From NCBI GenBank assembly GCA_013397795.1, contig VZTJ01000242.1, forward strand, positions 786,419 through 850,418: a DNA stretch of 64,000 nt. Reading direction: 5' to 3'. Below the pieces are notes generated by a model. It had not been told where the DNA came from. It searched no databases and saw nothing but the letters and a program-made list of their open reading frames with translations. Both the position numbers and the translations under genes were made by a program. Each line of letters starts with the position of its first letter. The stretch's first letter is position 1. Origin of the DNA: Orthonyx spaldingii (Eukaryota; Chordata; Aves; Passeriformes; Orthonychidae). Of the stretch, positions 1 to 10,676 are shown in pieces.

Positions 1-3000
1 TGCTGTCCCATTTACAAAAAAAAAGTTAAGTCAACACATTGTATGACTTGTTCATTTCAACTTTTTAGGTCACTGAATGAAAGAACAGTCAAACTGAGGT
101 TCTCCAGGTGCCCCAGAGCCTGTCTGGCTCTCAGAACAAGTATTTTCTTAGAGGAAAAGCAGTGTACTCTCGAAGGACAAAAAACATCTTCACAGGGACG
201 ACAAATAGCATAGTCTTAGGTTATCCAATGCTGACATTTTCATGCATTTATTACAAAAGAAGCCGATCAGCTGCACACTGTTAGTATTGCTAAAGCAGTA
301 AAACCTGACAGAAACATCTGACACAAGATTAAAGGATTGACTATTAGCAGTATTTTCCTGTCATAAAACAATTCACATTATTATTTAAATTGCTGACTTG
401 GTAGGATTACTTTCTTTCTGTTCTAAAAGAAGTCAGCAGGGACCAACGACAAAATACTGCTTTGTGCCTGCTTTTGTTCGTAGCCATTCTTTGACCAGGG
501 AATACCTCTTTTAAGGTCCTGTTTGGGCCTAACAAGGGGAGTGGGTTTATAAGAGTTAATACCAGACAGTATCAATACTGACACTCTTAGGCCCCTGTGC
601 TAAAGCAAGGTGTCATTGGAAGTCAAATAAAACATCCTACCAATCTACACTTGTTTCAATTTTATGGATCAAGCTACCAACATAGAACACAAAGAAAAAG
701 AAATGCAAAGATACCCTTAACTCTAGACTAATCTCATTTTAAAAGACAAAAAAAGAGAAATTTCAATGGAAGGTGTATCCTTGCAAGACTCTCTGGAGAA
801 AAAATGAAGAGGATGAGAAAGTAAGAGTGGGAAGCCTCTTTTTCGCCATATTTATTTTAAGTGTGGTACCAAAGGATATCTAAGCAAAGAAACTTGAATA
901 TGCATAAGAGAGAAGGTAAACATTAGAACTTATGCTATGAAGAAAGAAACTTATTGGTTAGAAGAAACCGTAAGAACAATTTACTGTTTTGATTTTACTG
1001 GCAGAGCTGGCTCACAGTCAACTGAGTTGGACAATGTCAAACACAGCAGGGAAACAGCTTCATGCTGTGATGTAGGGATGCCAGGAGATTGAATTATTTT
1101 TAAGGCATATGTAAAAGGTAACTAAAAAAGCAAACCTTTTACTAGTATATTTATGGTTGCTATACTGTGCTATACTTTAATCTAAGATTAAAGATATGAA
1201 GATTGAAAATTAACAAAAACTGCTGATTCTCTTCTCTCCTAATCTACCAGAAATTAGCTGTCATATCTTGAAGAGGAGCTGGGGATAGACTTGTAATTTC
1301 AACTAGGTTACTACTAATATTGAAATAAAAATTATATACCTTTTAGGAAATGTTATATGCTTCATGTAGATGGACTGTATTTTTGTTCACTGTGATGCCT
1401 TGTGATTTACCATGTATCATGTATCCAACAGATTTAGTACTGCTACATAAGAATCGGAAAGGATTCTTAACTTGTGAACTGTGTGTGTCCCTTGGAACCG
1501 GGCAAAGAGCCACAGTCTTCAGCTCAAAGTGTCCTGTCTTGTTGACTAGTAAAGCATGGCCAGAATTTGTGGTCTACGTGTCAAAACAGCTTCATTTACT
1601 GGCACTGGTAAGCAACAACCTGGGAACTGTCCAGTCCGTGAAAGACACCTTGGATTTCCCCACAATCATGAGTATTCCTGTGTCACAAGACCAAGAGACA
1701 AATGTGTGCTTTTGATTGGAAAATAAAACTAGGAGTTCTTTGAAAACAGTTTGCCTTGTGGTATCCTTTCACAGGTGGTGAAATAATGGGCTAACTCAGA
1801 ATTAAAAAAAAAGATGAAGGGAGGGTTTGCTGTACTAGGAAATGAAGGGATGCGCTTGGTATTGGGGGATTAGAAAACATAATGAGAAAGACCATTACAA
1901 AAGTGAGAAGGGGAAGGTGGCAGTCTTTTATTCGAGTACATCTACTTTTTGGAAGAAACATTTATGGCACCTTTATACAGATGGCACAACTGTGAAGAAA
2001 AGCAAAGCCTCTGTTCAACTTCCACAGAGGCGTTATCTCCTGGCCCCATTTTTTCTAAGTGCTCTTCTTCAGTGAAGTGCCCATCTCCACATTCCAAGAA
2101 ATGTTCTCTACTCATCAACCCCATGACATAATACAGTTCTGCACTCAGATGGTTGCACACAAAACCTCTTTACATCTTTCTGGAAATCACTGGTTCAGGA
2201 AGAGATTTGCACAGCCACAAAATTAAGCAGCAGCACCAAAATTCTCTGCTTGGACTTGCATTTCTGCTCCTGTTGGGTTTTTTCAGTCCCAATGTTCATC
2301 TGTAGGCTCCATGCTCCTTCCCTTTCCGAAACTGCTGACACTTAGTTCACTTGTTGTCCCTCCACAACTTAAATGTCTTCTTGTCTTTCACAAATGCACA
2401 TTTTTTTGCAAAATGAGAAGTTATAGGCTGGTTCTAAACAGCAGCAGTTTCTAATTCCTACATGTCTAGTTCCTACATGCTGGGCTAAAGATTGAGGCTA
2501 GGAGGTTATAAACCTATCTTTGAGACACTACAGCTTTTTCGGAGACTTCTTGATTGACGGCTAAGTTTCCATGGTCCTAGATTTTTGATTGCATCGAGTA
2601 TTGTATCCCACTTTAAAAGACTCAGTGCCTCAGTCCCCACAACGGCTGAGCAGAATCCATGACAGATGCATTTGCAAAGCCCAATTCAACACATGGCACA
2701 GGCTGCCAGAAGGGGTTCTGTGCTCCAAGTATAGATTGGCTACTTTCTTTCCAGAGGTACTCACTGATTTTTCCTAAGTGAATTAATTACAGAAACCTGA
2801 AAGACCCAACCCTTCTCCCTAGAAATCTCTCAAATCTAAGACAGGGACTCCAGAAATCACAGGCAGTGACAGTTGTCCTTGACAGTGTCTTGGATCACTC
2901 CAAGAGTTCGTATTTCACAGTCCAGAAAGAGAGCGAGACACACAGAGGAAAGGGTGTTTACTGGAAACTTCCACAAGGAAAGATGAGAGCGAGGAGCTCT

Positions 3001-4011
3001 GTTACCTGCTATACTCACAGGTGGACTAACAGAGGGCACTCCAGGGTACCGATGCAATACTTACCCGTGTGCAGGACTTCTGACCACCTCCCTAAAAAAC
3101 TGACATACACAAGCGCACCTTAATATCAAGGAAGAAAAGGTCTGTTCCTAATGCAAACTCTGAAACCCTCTACTCCTCTGCTCACATGCCATTTTCATTG
3201 TCTAAGCTCTCCTTTCCTGTTGCTTCCCCACAGTGGTAAATTCCCATCCTTCTGTGTCTGGGACAGCAGATGCAACAATGATGTGGATTGTAAATGTGCA
3301 CAGCTCAGCAACAGCCTGAGCCAGGCAGAACTTTTAAGAGCTATTACAATCTTTCATGGGGTTTTTATGGTTTGTCTTTCCTCATAGCCCAATTGCTCCT
3401 GCTCTAGGCATCAGCCTATTTGGCTGCTCCCACTGGGCATCTCGGTATGAGTGTTTCAAGCTGAGTTTAAAGGGACTTGAAAGGCAATGAATTCCAAGTA
3501 TCCTCCTAAAGTCTGACATGTATTTCCCTAAAACTAAAAATGCCATTTTGTACCTGAAACCTTTTGGAAGAGGGTATTAACTGGTATTACCTGAATTCAT
3601 CGTTTTAGTTCTCACTACCTGTCAATTGATTCTGTGCACAGGTGGATTCAGGATACAAAAACTAACTCCTAAGATAGGCAGAAGGAATAGTGGCACCTTT
3701 AATTTGGACCTCTCAGTAAGTCAGGCTTGTATCACCCCTTGTTGGACTTTTTTGCTGTATCATGTCTCCTAAATTAAAGGACTAAAAACTAAGCCATCTT
3801 TCTTGTTCCTCAGCTTCTCAATAGAAACTGTGTCTTTCTTAATCTCATAAAACTCCAGAATGATTCCCATCTATTGACACTTAGCTGAATTCCATGGAAC
3901 CAAAGACATGCTCAGCTTGCAATTAGGCTAAGATAAATATCAAAGTGAGCACCCATTAGACCCTGTAATGTGTCACATTTTCCCAGACTTTGACTTGAGG
4001 TGTTTGCTTAC
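1..4011. other. IDUA intron 2 (partial), no other gene recognised
   Basis: This AT-rich sequence lies downstream of IDUA exon 2. Frames on both strands were checked for the expected exon 3 (the NFTHLDGYLDLL-like segment) and nothing matched. An SLC26A1-like gene, nested in this intron in human, is not evident. The 121-codon open frame at 1350-1715 (plus) resembles no family I know and is treated as chance. Confidence 0.6.
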
Positions 4012-4152
4012 CTAAGAGCAACCAGTTCCAGTAACCAGTGGATCCGAACTTGTTCAATGCCACCATGTGGAACAGAAGAAATGTAGGCAAGGTTCAGCTC
4101 TTGGTCTTTGCTCAGGTCAAACAGGTCAGCACGGCTGTGAGGTAAAGGAGGG
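4012..4152 (-). CDS. IDUA: IDUA coding exon 2
   Basis: The acceptor is cctgaag|CCCTCC and the donor CTTAG|GTAAGC. The exon completes Cys42, encodes residues 43-88 and ends with two bases of codon 89. PPLPHSRAD before LNLAY aligns with human PPLPHSQAD, which decides the upstream acceptor over a second in-frame acceptor (cctcacag|CCGT) 18 nt further in. Confidence 0.92.
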
Positions 4153-7100
4153 CTTCAGGAAAAGATGAACAGAAAAGAAACACATTGCAATATTAAATAA
4201 CATCTCCACTGGGCATGCAAAGATTCCTATGCTACATCCTTACACCACCTGCATGTTCCTATATGGCATGAGGAGCACTGCCTACCATGAGATGAAAGCA
4301 AAATGGAGTTGCAGGTTATTTGGGGCCAGCTGGCTATACATGTTGTTTGGCAAAGTAGAATACAGCCTGGGTGCATCTCAGTGCCACGCTCAAAAGAAAA
4401 CCTTGCCGGCAGTCATTGCTGCACAGACAGCAATCTCAGGCAACAGTGGCCAGAGGAAACCATACAGTGACAGCCGCCTCATCTCTGAGGAACTAATCAT
4501 AAAGGATTTTACTGGTTTTTAGGCTTTGCAGTGGAAGCAAGACTTGCAGTCAGTCTGCAGTAAGAAAAACATGGGCTTCACCTTCCTGCTGAAGTTCATG
4601 CAATGACAGCAATTCTTTCTCTACTGTGGACACTACTACACTTGTTAGAATAAGAATCAGATGCTCAGAGTCTTCACATTCTTCAGCCATGTTCAGCTAA
4701 CCCTTAAAGATAAGAAAGCACAGGAGTGTGCAGTTTGAGGTTTCTATCTTGATTCTGCAAGCAGTTTAACAGGCTCATGACTATACAGTGAAGATCATAT
4801 CAACTTGACTTTGATGTCTACTTATCCCACTGAAATTAACATTACACTGTGGCAAATTTCTGTTGTTCCTATCTCAACAGATAAATATTGCAAGATGGAG
4901 ATCTCAACCCCACCCTTTACAAATCAGAAACTTACAATGCTGCATGGTTCACTGGGCTTGGGCATCCTTACGGACTTTGATTAAGCCTCCTCGTATTATT
5001 CTGAATGATAAAGCATTTGTATTACCAGAAGGATAAAAGAACACTGTCCCATAGGCTTGGTAAAATGCATCCATGTGTCTTCACACTGCAGCAAGAGATG
5101 GCTTGTGCTCTAACTACACAATGTATATATATATATAAACCTTTTAACTCAAAAACTGTTCTAGTCTACGCCTTGCCTATTGCAGTCTGTTTCCTGTGAT
5201 GTTGACCAGGCTTGTGCTAACTGTAACTCTGCTGGGAAGAGTCATTTATGTCATCCTTGCATACTCTGTACCCATCCACATAATCATCCCACCACCAAGG
5301 GCCCTAGGGAATGAATCTGCTACTGTATAACAATCTGTGCACTAAGGGAGAAAAGCCTGACCCCCTGGACAAGCACTCAAAACAACTGAGATACTGCCTA
5401 TCTATTACCCTATTTCCCGCATTCTTATCTCAAAGTTCAAGCCTGTATATGAACCACATCCACTTATAAAGCTTAATACATATCAGCCACTACATGAGAA
5501 CCCCTCTCTGCAACTTCACCACCAGGCACTTAAAAACCATCTCCATAAGACAGCTTTTTAAGTCACACAAGAGATACTGAGAAATTACCAGTTCCACTCT
5601 TACTTAAAATGTATCAGCCATTTGGGTCTTTTCAATTGTTAAAGTGAATAACGACAATGTTAACAATCAGATTCTCATGGAGTGCTTTACCTATTACTCT
5701 GAAATTCAAACTGGCTTCCATTCAACAGTGGCAAAGACACTTTTGCTTAGCCCATGTTGAATAAACACTCTGAAATTTACACTCTGTTAGAGAGAAATCC
5801 TGCAGTAACCATGATGAGATACAAAAGAAAGCTGACAGAACAGTGGGTTTTGTTAGTGGTGCTATCAGTATCTGTCCATTCTCGTTCTGAGTGCAAAGCG
5901 CCCATCCAAGAGAACTTCAAGCCCTGCTCCCAGGTTTTTTCGGCTGTTGACCCACAGCTGTGCACTTGCCCAGAAAAGAAGCTTTAGCAGCTGGAACTCA
6001 GTTGTGCCACTGCGTGAGCTTTCAAGGGGTTTTCAGAAATAGCAGTGTTGGCCAGGTGTTATAAAAGAACTTACTTATACTTAGAACTTAATTATACTCT
6101 TATAAAAGGGTAACTGCTGACCCATGGATAGCCTCTGCTACTGCTCCTGTCCTTCCTTCACAAGTCTTTCACGTTTGCAGCTTTCCAAAGTTTTTCACAC
6201 AATTAAAACCATGGGTGTTTCATAGGCTGCAGTTTAAATGGGCTGAACATACTATTTTTAAGGCAGATTTTCTTTAATGTTTCCTAATATTGCAAGCAAA
6301 ATTTAAAACAACAACAAAACAAGAAATAACAAAATAAAAAAATTCTGAAAGCCTAAACATTTCTCTTCATCATAATGTATTTTAGGTACTATTCTGTTCC
6401 TCCGCCGCTCCCCCCCCCCACCCCTCCTCCCATGGAAAACTAAAGAAAAAACTTGCCAGTTTTGTCTTAGGAGAACTTTATGCATTTATACAAAAAAAGT
6501 GCACAAATTCCTTTTTCCAAAGCACATGCTGATTCCATCCCTATTGTAACTCTTTTCCATGTAAGTGTTAACCCACTGTATGCCAAATGAAGGAGATCAT
6601 AATCACTTTAGAGTAAGATACAAGCATGGCAGTGGAATATACCATCTCTTGCTTTCATGCCTGCTAGAAGTCTTTAGTAGTCTCACAAAACTTGAAGGCT
6701 GTTTCAACGCCAGTTAGCTGAGCAATACCAGGCTTTCTCCGAGAAGCAAAGCACGACCAGATTACGGAGTGGCAGAGCTGGGATTTCTGCATGGTCACAG
6801 ACTTCCCCTTAACTTAGGCCAACTTGACCGACCCACTGGCTGCATTGGGGAAGTGGTGCATCTGGAAAATGTCTGTCAAGGAGAACAAACTCCTACAACT
6901 ATCAGTCTTTTGTCTGGTAGTACCAGAAATATCAGAAGTTTTGCCTGGGGCCTTTTAGGGGCCTTGGCAATGAAAACACTGAAAAGTAAAGGAAAATGAG
7001 TTCCGAGTACCGACGTATGTACTGTGCTGGGGAAAAAGAAGGACTTCACATGTTCGAGGGGGCAAGGAAGCAAGTCAGAGTAGGGGAAGGAATGTCGACT

Positions 7101-7486
7101 AGGCCTATTTTTTTGGTCAGTTCACGTCAACTGGCCACATTCCGCCCTACACTGGTGGAGCTGGTCCAGCAGCAGGCTAAGCAGCAAGGGGCGGCAAAGG
7201 CCCTCTGATCCCGCAGCAACAAGCCCGGGAGAGCCTCGGTTGCTCCTGGAAGGCAGCGTCCGCACGCCCTGGCTATCGAGAGGGCGGGATGCAGCCGAGG
7301 CGAGGGTCGGAGAGCCTCCGCCCAGCGGCTCGGGGCCCGGAGCCGGGCGGTGCGCGCTTACCAGAAGCCAGTGCTCCTCCAAAAGTGCTGCAGGGGCCGC
7401 TCGGCTCGCCGGGCATCCACGTACACCTCGTACGCCGCGGAGCCCGCGCCCAGCGGCACCAGCAGCAGCCACAGCAGCGGCCCCAT
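4012..7486 (-). CDS. IDUA: Alpha-L-iduronidase, 5' part (exons 1-2)
   Basis: This gene encodes a lysosomal glycoside hydrolase (GH39) that removes terminal iduronic acid from dermatan and heparan sulfate. Two exons are visible: 7362-7486 and 4012-4152. Joined, they give 88 complete codons: a hydrophobic signal peptide (about residues 1-18), then VDARRAERPLQHFWRSTGF, the conserved start of the mature enzyme, then CPPLPHSRAD and LNLAYISSVPHGGIEQVRIH, which track human IDUA closely. Exon 2 is 141 nt, which I recall as the human exon 2 length, and the split Cys codon (TG|C) matches in phase. R78 and H80 should correspond to human R89 and H91 near the substrate pocket. Catalytic glutamates lie in later exons, outside the window or unrecognised. 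The ATG has a good Kozak context (gcgccATGg). I found no exon 3 in 1-4011. Identity is very likely; whether this is the only IDUA copy in the genome cannot be judged here. Confidence 0.93.
4153..7361 (-). other. IDUA: IDUA intron 1
   Basis: A 3.2-kb intron with GT-AG boundaries defined by exons 1 and 2. It contains a short C-rich tract near 6410-6430 and otherwise unremarkable AT-rich sequence. No additional gene is supported. Confidence 0.85.
7362..7486 (-). CDS. IDUA: IDUA coding exon 1
   Basis: The exon runs from ATG (7486-7484) to the donor TTCTG|GTAAGC and holds 41 codons plus two bases of a Cys codon. It encodes the signal peptide (MGPLLWLLLVPLGAGSA) and the family motif HFWRSTGF. It lies inside the GC-rich island. 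Confidence 0.93.
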
Positions 7487-7620
7487 GGCGCCGGCGGGGC
7501 CGGGGAGCGGGGCCCCACCACCGCCCGCCGCCGACACACCAGGGCACGCCCAGGGGCCGAGAGGCCCCCGTCCCCCGGAGCCCCGGGGCCGGGCGGCCTG
7601 CTCCCCGCCGCGCTGCCCAC

Positions 7621-7705
7621 NNNNNNNNNNNNNNNNNNNNNNNNNNNNNNNNNNNNNNNNNNNNNNNNNNNNNNNNNNNNNNNNNNNNNNNNNNNNNNNN
7701 NNNNN
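7621..7705. other. Assembly gap (85 N)
   Basis: A run of 85 undetermined bases in very GC-rich sequence 135 bp upstream of the IDUA ATG. Frames crossing it are artefacts. Part of the IDUA core promoter or 5' UTR probably lies in it. Confidence 0.99.
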
Positions 7706-7869
7706 GTGCGCACCGCCCCGCCCGCGCTCCCTGCGCCTGGCCCGCGGGAAGGCCGCGCTGACGGGGGCGGGACCGCCCTCCTTCCCCGGAAAAGCGTCGG
7801 GGAAGGGTGGGAGCTGTGTCCGCTGGCGACGTGTAAACGAAGTTACTGATCTCAGCGTGGCAAAGAGAG

Positions 7870-8408
7870 AGGAGTGTGCGCTCTCAGCCCAGAACGCCAG
7901 CCGCATCCTGGGCTGCATCCAAAGCAGCGTGGGCAGCAGGGCGAGGGAGGAGATTCTGCCCCTCTGCCCTGCTCTGGTGAGACCCCACCTGGAACACTGC
8001 ATCCGGCTCTGGGATCCACTACAGGAAGGACGTGGACTTGTTGGAGCAAGTCCAGAAAAGGCCCGCGACGTTTATAAGGGGACAGAAGAACCTCCCCTAC
8101 AAATACGGGCTAAGAAAGCCGGGGCTGTTCAGTCCTAGAGAATAACGGCTACAAATGGAAAGAAGGAAAGTGCAGCTTAGTTATGGGGAAGAAATGCTTT
8201 ACTGTGAAGGTGGTAAGGCACTGCAACAGGTTGCCCAGGGAGACTGTGGATGCCCCAACCTGGTACTGTTCAAAGCCAGGTTGGATAAGGCCTTGAGCAA
8301 CCTGGTCTAGTGAGAGGTCTCCCTGCCCATGGCAGGGGGATGTTGGGACTGGATGGTCCTGATGGTCCCTTCCAACCCTTAACATTCTATGATTCCATGA
8401 TCCTATGA
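7870..8408 (+). mobile_element. CR1 LINE fragment, 3' end
   Basis: The translated segment (for example SRILGCIQSSVGSRAREEIL followed by ALVRPHLEHC) matches the C-terminal part of CR1 reverse transcriptase. It is followed by the CR1 3' UTR signature ('caacaggttgcccaggga', 'ccctgcccatggcaggggga') and the degenerate ATTCTATGATTCCATGA terminus. The copy is 5'-truncated with internal deletions and stops, as usual for CR1. It sits directly on the right shoulder of the IDUA CpG island. Confidence 0.93.
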
Positions 8409-10612
8409 ATAGCTTTAAATGTGCTTTACCACACACAGCCTGTAGCTTGATTCTCTAAGTGCTTGCTTGTTACCATGTATACCTGAGGAGTTGGATTTCC
8501 ACGGGGTGGGACTCTTGTCCTCAGGATCATTCTCGTTTACCTATTGTGCCTTCAGAAATCTTGTCAAGCCTTCCAGGCAGGGAATCCAGGTCTGTGCTGC
8601 TAGCTGCACTCTGAGCTGGGACAACTGCCTTTGGGTGAGTGCTGCTGCCTGGGCTTCAGTGACGGCTGATGGCATTTTTGCCAGCTGGAAAGGGTGACCC
8701 ATGGAGAAGGACCTTGCACCCACTCAAGCTGGCTCTTTTGTTAGCCTGTCCTCCAGAGGGATAGATTAGAGGAGATGTACACCTGACAACCAAATGCCAT
8801 ACTGTGATTTTTTGCTTATTGACACCAACCAGCACCTTGCTGTCTTTAAGTAGGGAACGTTCATTGTGGGGCCAGCACAAGATGCTAGCAGCTCCGGCAC
8901 CTAGCTGCAATGAGCATGGAAGCTATCCCTTGCAGAGGAGCCAACAGCTCCATCCCCAATCAAAGACTTACCTGCAAATTTCTGCAAAAAGTGGTTTGCA
9001 AGGGAGAAACCGCATGAACTCCGTAGGTTCTGCCACATACCTTTCCTGCTGGCATCAGGAAGGCTTGAGCCTTGGAGACCAAGCTGACTTTTCGTCAGAG
9101 ACTGCTAAAATAAAACTGTTGCATTCAGCTTGACTGATTTCAAAGTCCCATCTGAAAGACAAGGTGTCAAACCAATACTATACTCTTTTTGGCCTGGAAA
9201 CTTTGGCTGTTCTCAGACATGTTGTAGAAAGCCCTGAAACACCACAGAGCCATGGATGTAGATGGTGCTCTGTTGACATGTTAGAGGAGTCTCTCTCAGA
9301 GCTCCAGGAAAGTCTCTTCCCTGGGGGTCTGACAAGAACATGACCTCCAGAGGTTTTCCAAGAGGGTCGTTCTCAGAGATTGGGGAAGGGGCTAAAGAGA
9401 ATGCCCCCTTTGTTTTCTACAATTTATCCCAAGGCATAGGCAAGTGCTACATGTAGCACTCCAGGCCTGAACTTGAGAGACAGAAGATAAGGTAAAAACC
9501 CCTGCTAGAGGAAAGACTTGACAAATGGCTTTGTCACTTGTAGATTTCTCTTCCATGTCTAACAAAGCAGATAACAAGATTTTTTAAAGTACTTTGGAAG
9601 AATTGCAATTGCCTGCAGGAAGTCTTTTCTGCTTACCACAGCTGCTCTGGTGTCTCCTGCCAGAGAAAGAAAATGCAGCAGAGTTACCTGCACCCTGTGA
9701 AGGAGCCAAATACACCTCTGCTCCCAAAACAGCTCAAGGTTGCTGGCCAGGAAAGCAGCTGAGAGCATGGCTTGCTTTTTCCCCAAACAAGGGAAAACTG
9801 GGTAAACATGTTCCGGCAGCATTTGCAGGTCAAATGGCAGGCTACACTGGTGAAACTCAATGGTCTGCTCTGCAGTTCTCCCAAGTCTCTTCTTCCAGGG
9901 GCAGCGCAAATGCCAGCATTACCTCAGATTACCTCCAACATGCAGTTTGCCAGGTTTAAAAGTCTAATTCAGAGCTAAACATTTCAGAGCTTGGGTTTCT
10001 GTAAGCATGGTTCTAGAGACAATCATGCAGAGCCATGATAAAGACCCTTGTCAATGGGGCATTCCCCTTTTGCCTTTGACTTTCTGCTCCTCCAGGGGCT
10101 GGGAATTGTCCAACAGCAGTTTTTCCGTGTAGCATTTTACCAGGGAGATATCCCACAGCTAACACTCCCACCCAAAGTACACTAGGAATTTTAGCACAGC
10201 CTCCTCCCATCTCCCTGCAAAGACTGAGTGAGAACTCTTCCTATCCTGAGGCATTCCTGAGGAGGCACACAGGCATGGGGAATGGAGAGCAGCACTGTTC
10301 ACTGGCCCTTTCCAGTATATAGAGGCTGACCCTTCCCAGCTATCTGGCCAGCTTGAAATCCTCCAGTGTCTCAAACTGGGCAGATCAGAGATGTAAAACT
10401 TATTACTACTGAGCTGAATCACTTCTCTGAGGGAGACTGCTTAAGGCATTTGGTCCCAACAGTTCTCCCTGCAGCATCCCTGCAGATGTTTTGAAAACGT
10501 AGACATTCCAAGCTCCTTCAGACATGTCAGGGAGCTGGTAACTTCCTGCTGCATTTTCTTTCTCTGTGAAGAGGTACCTGCACAATGCACAGGAAATTTG
10601 GCTGTATTGGCA

Positions 10613-10615
10613 GTG

Positions 10616-10668
<53 letters not shown>

Positions 10669-10676
10669 TGTGTGTG
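10613..10676. repeat. (TG)n microsatellite
   Basis: An interrupted dinucleotide array of about 64 bases (TG on plus, CA on minus) with single-base interruptions (gtttg, tggtg). The interruptions suggest an older array. It creates spurious His/Thr repeat frames on the minus strand. Confidence 0.97.

Larger units (their letters stand above)
7210..7850. promoter_or_regulatory. CpG island at the IDUA promoter
   Basis: CpG-dense sequence flanks and includes IDUA exon 1, with GC boxes at 7714-7725 (CCGCCCCGCCCG) and 7763-7772 (GGGGCGGGAC type). There is no obvious TATA box, as expected for a housekeeping lysosomal gene. The island continues on both sides of the N gap, suggesting that the gap lies within one promoter. 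A divergent plus-strand transcript is possible, but no plus-strand coding exon is recognised. Confidence 0.8.

Noticed and set aside
1350..1715. 121-codon plus-strand frame in IDUA intron 2, tested as a nested SLC26A1 exon
   Set aside because: No sulfate-transporter motifs, and the composition is not membrane-like.
1942..2160. Minus-strand frame with YVMGLMS...GDGHFTEEE, faintly like IDUA ELMGSASGHFTDFED
   Set aside because: The order and spacing do not align, there are no flanking splice sites in phase, and the rest of the frame is unlike IDUA.
4012..4134. Shorter IDUA exon 2 starting at the cctcacag acceptor
   Set aside because: It would lose PPLPHS, which matches human IDUA exactly and restores the 141-nt exon length, so the upstream acceptor is preferred as the main form.
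7240..8138. Long overlapping open frames (up to 262 codons) on both strands across the CpG island
   Set aside because: They run through the N gap, which reads as X, and depend on GC-rich sequence that lacks stops. Only the IDUA exon 1 part has a family match and a proper donor.
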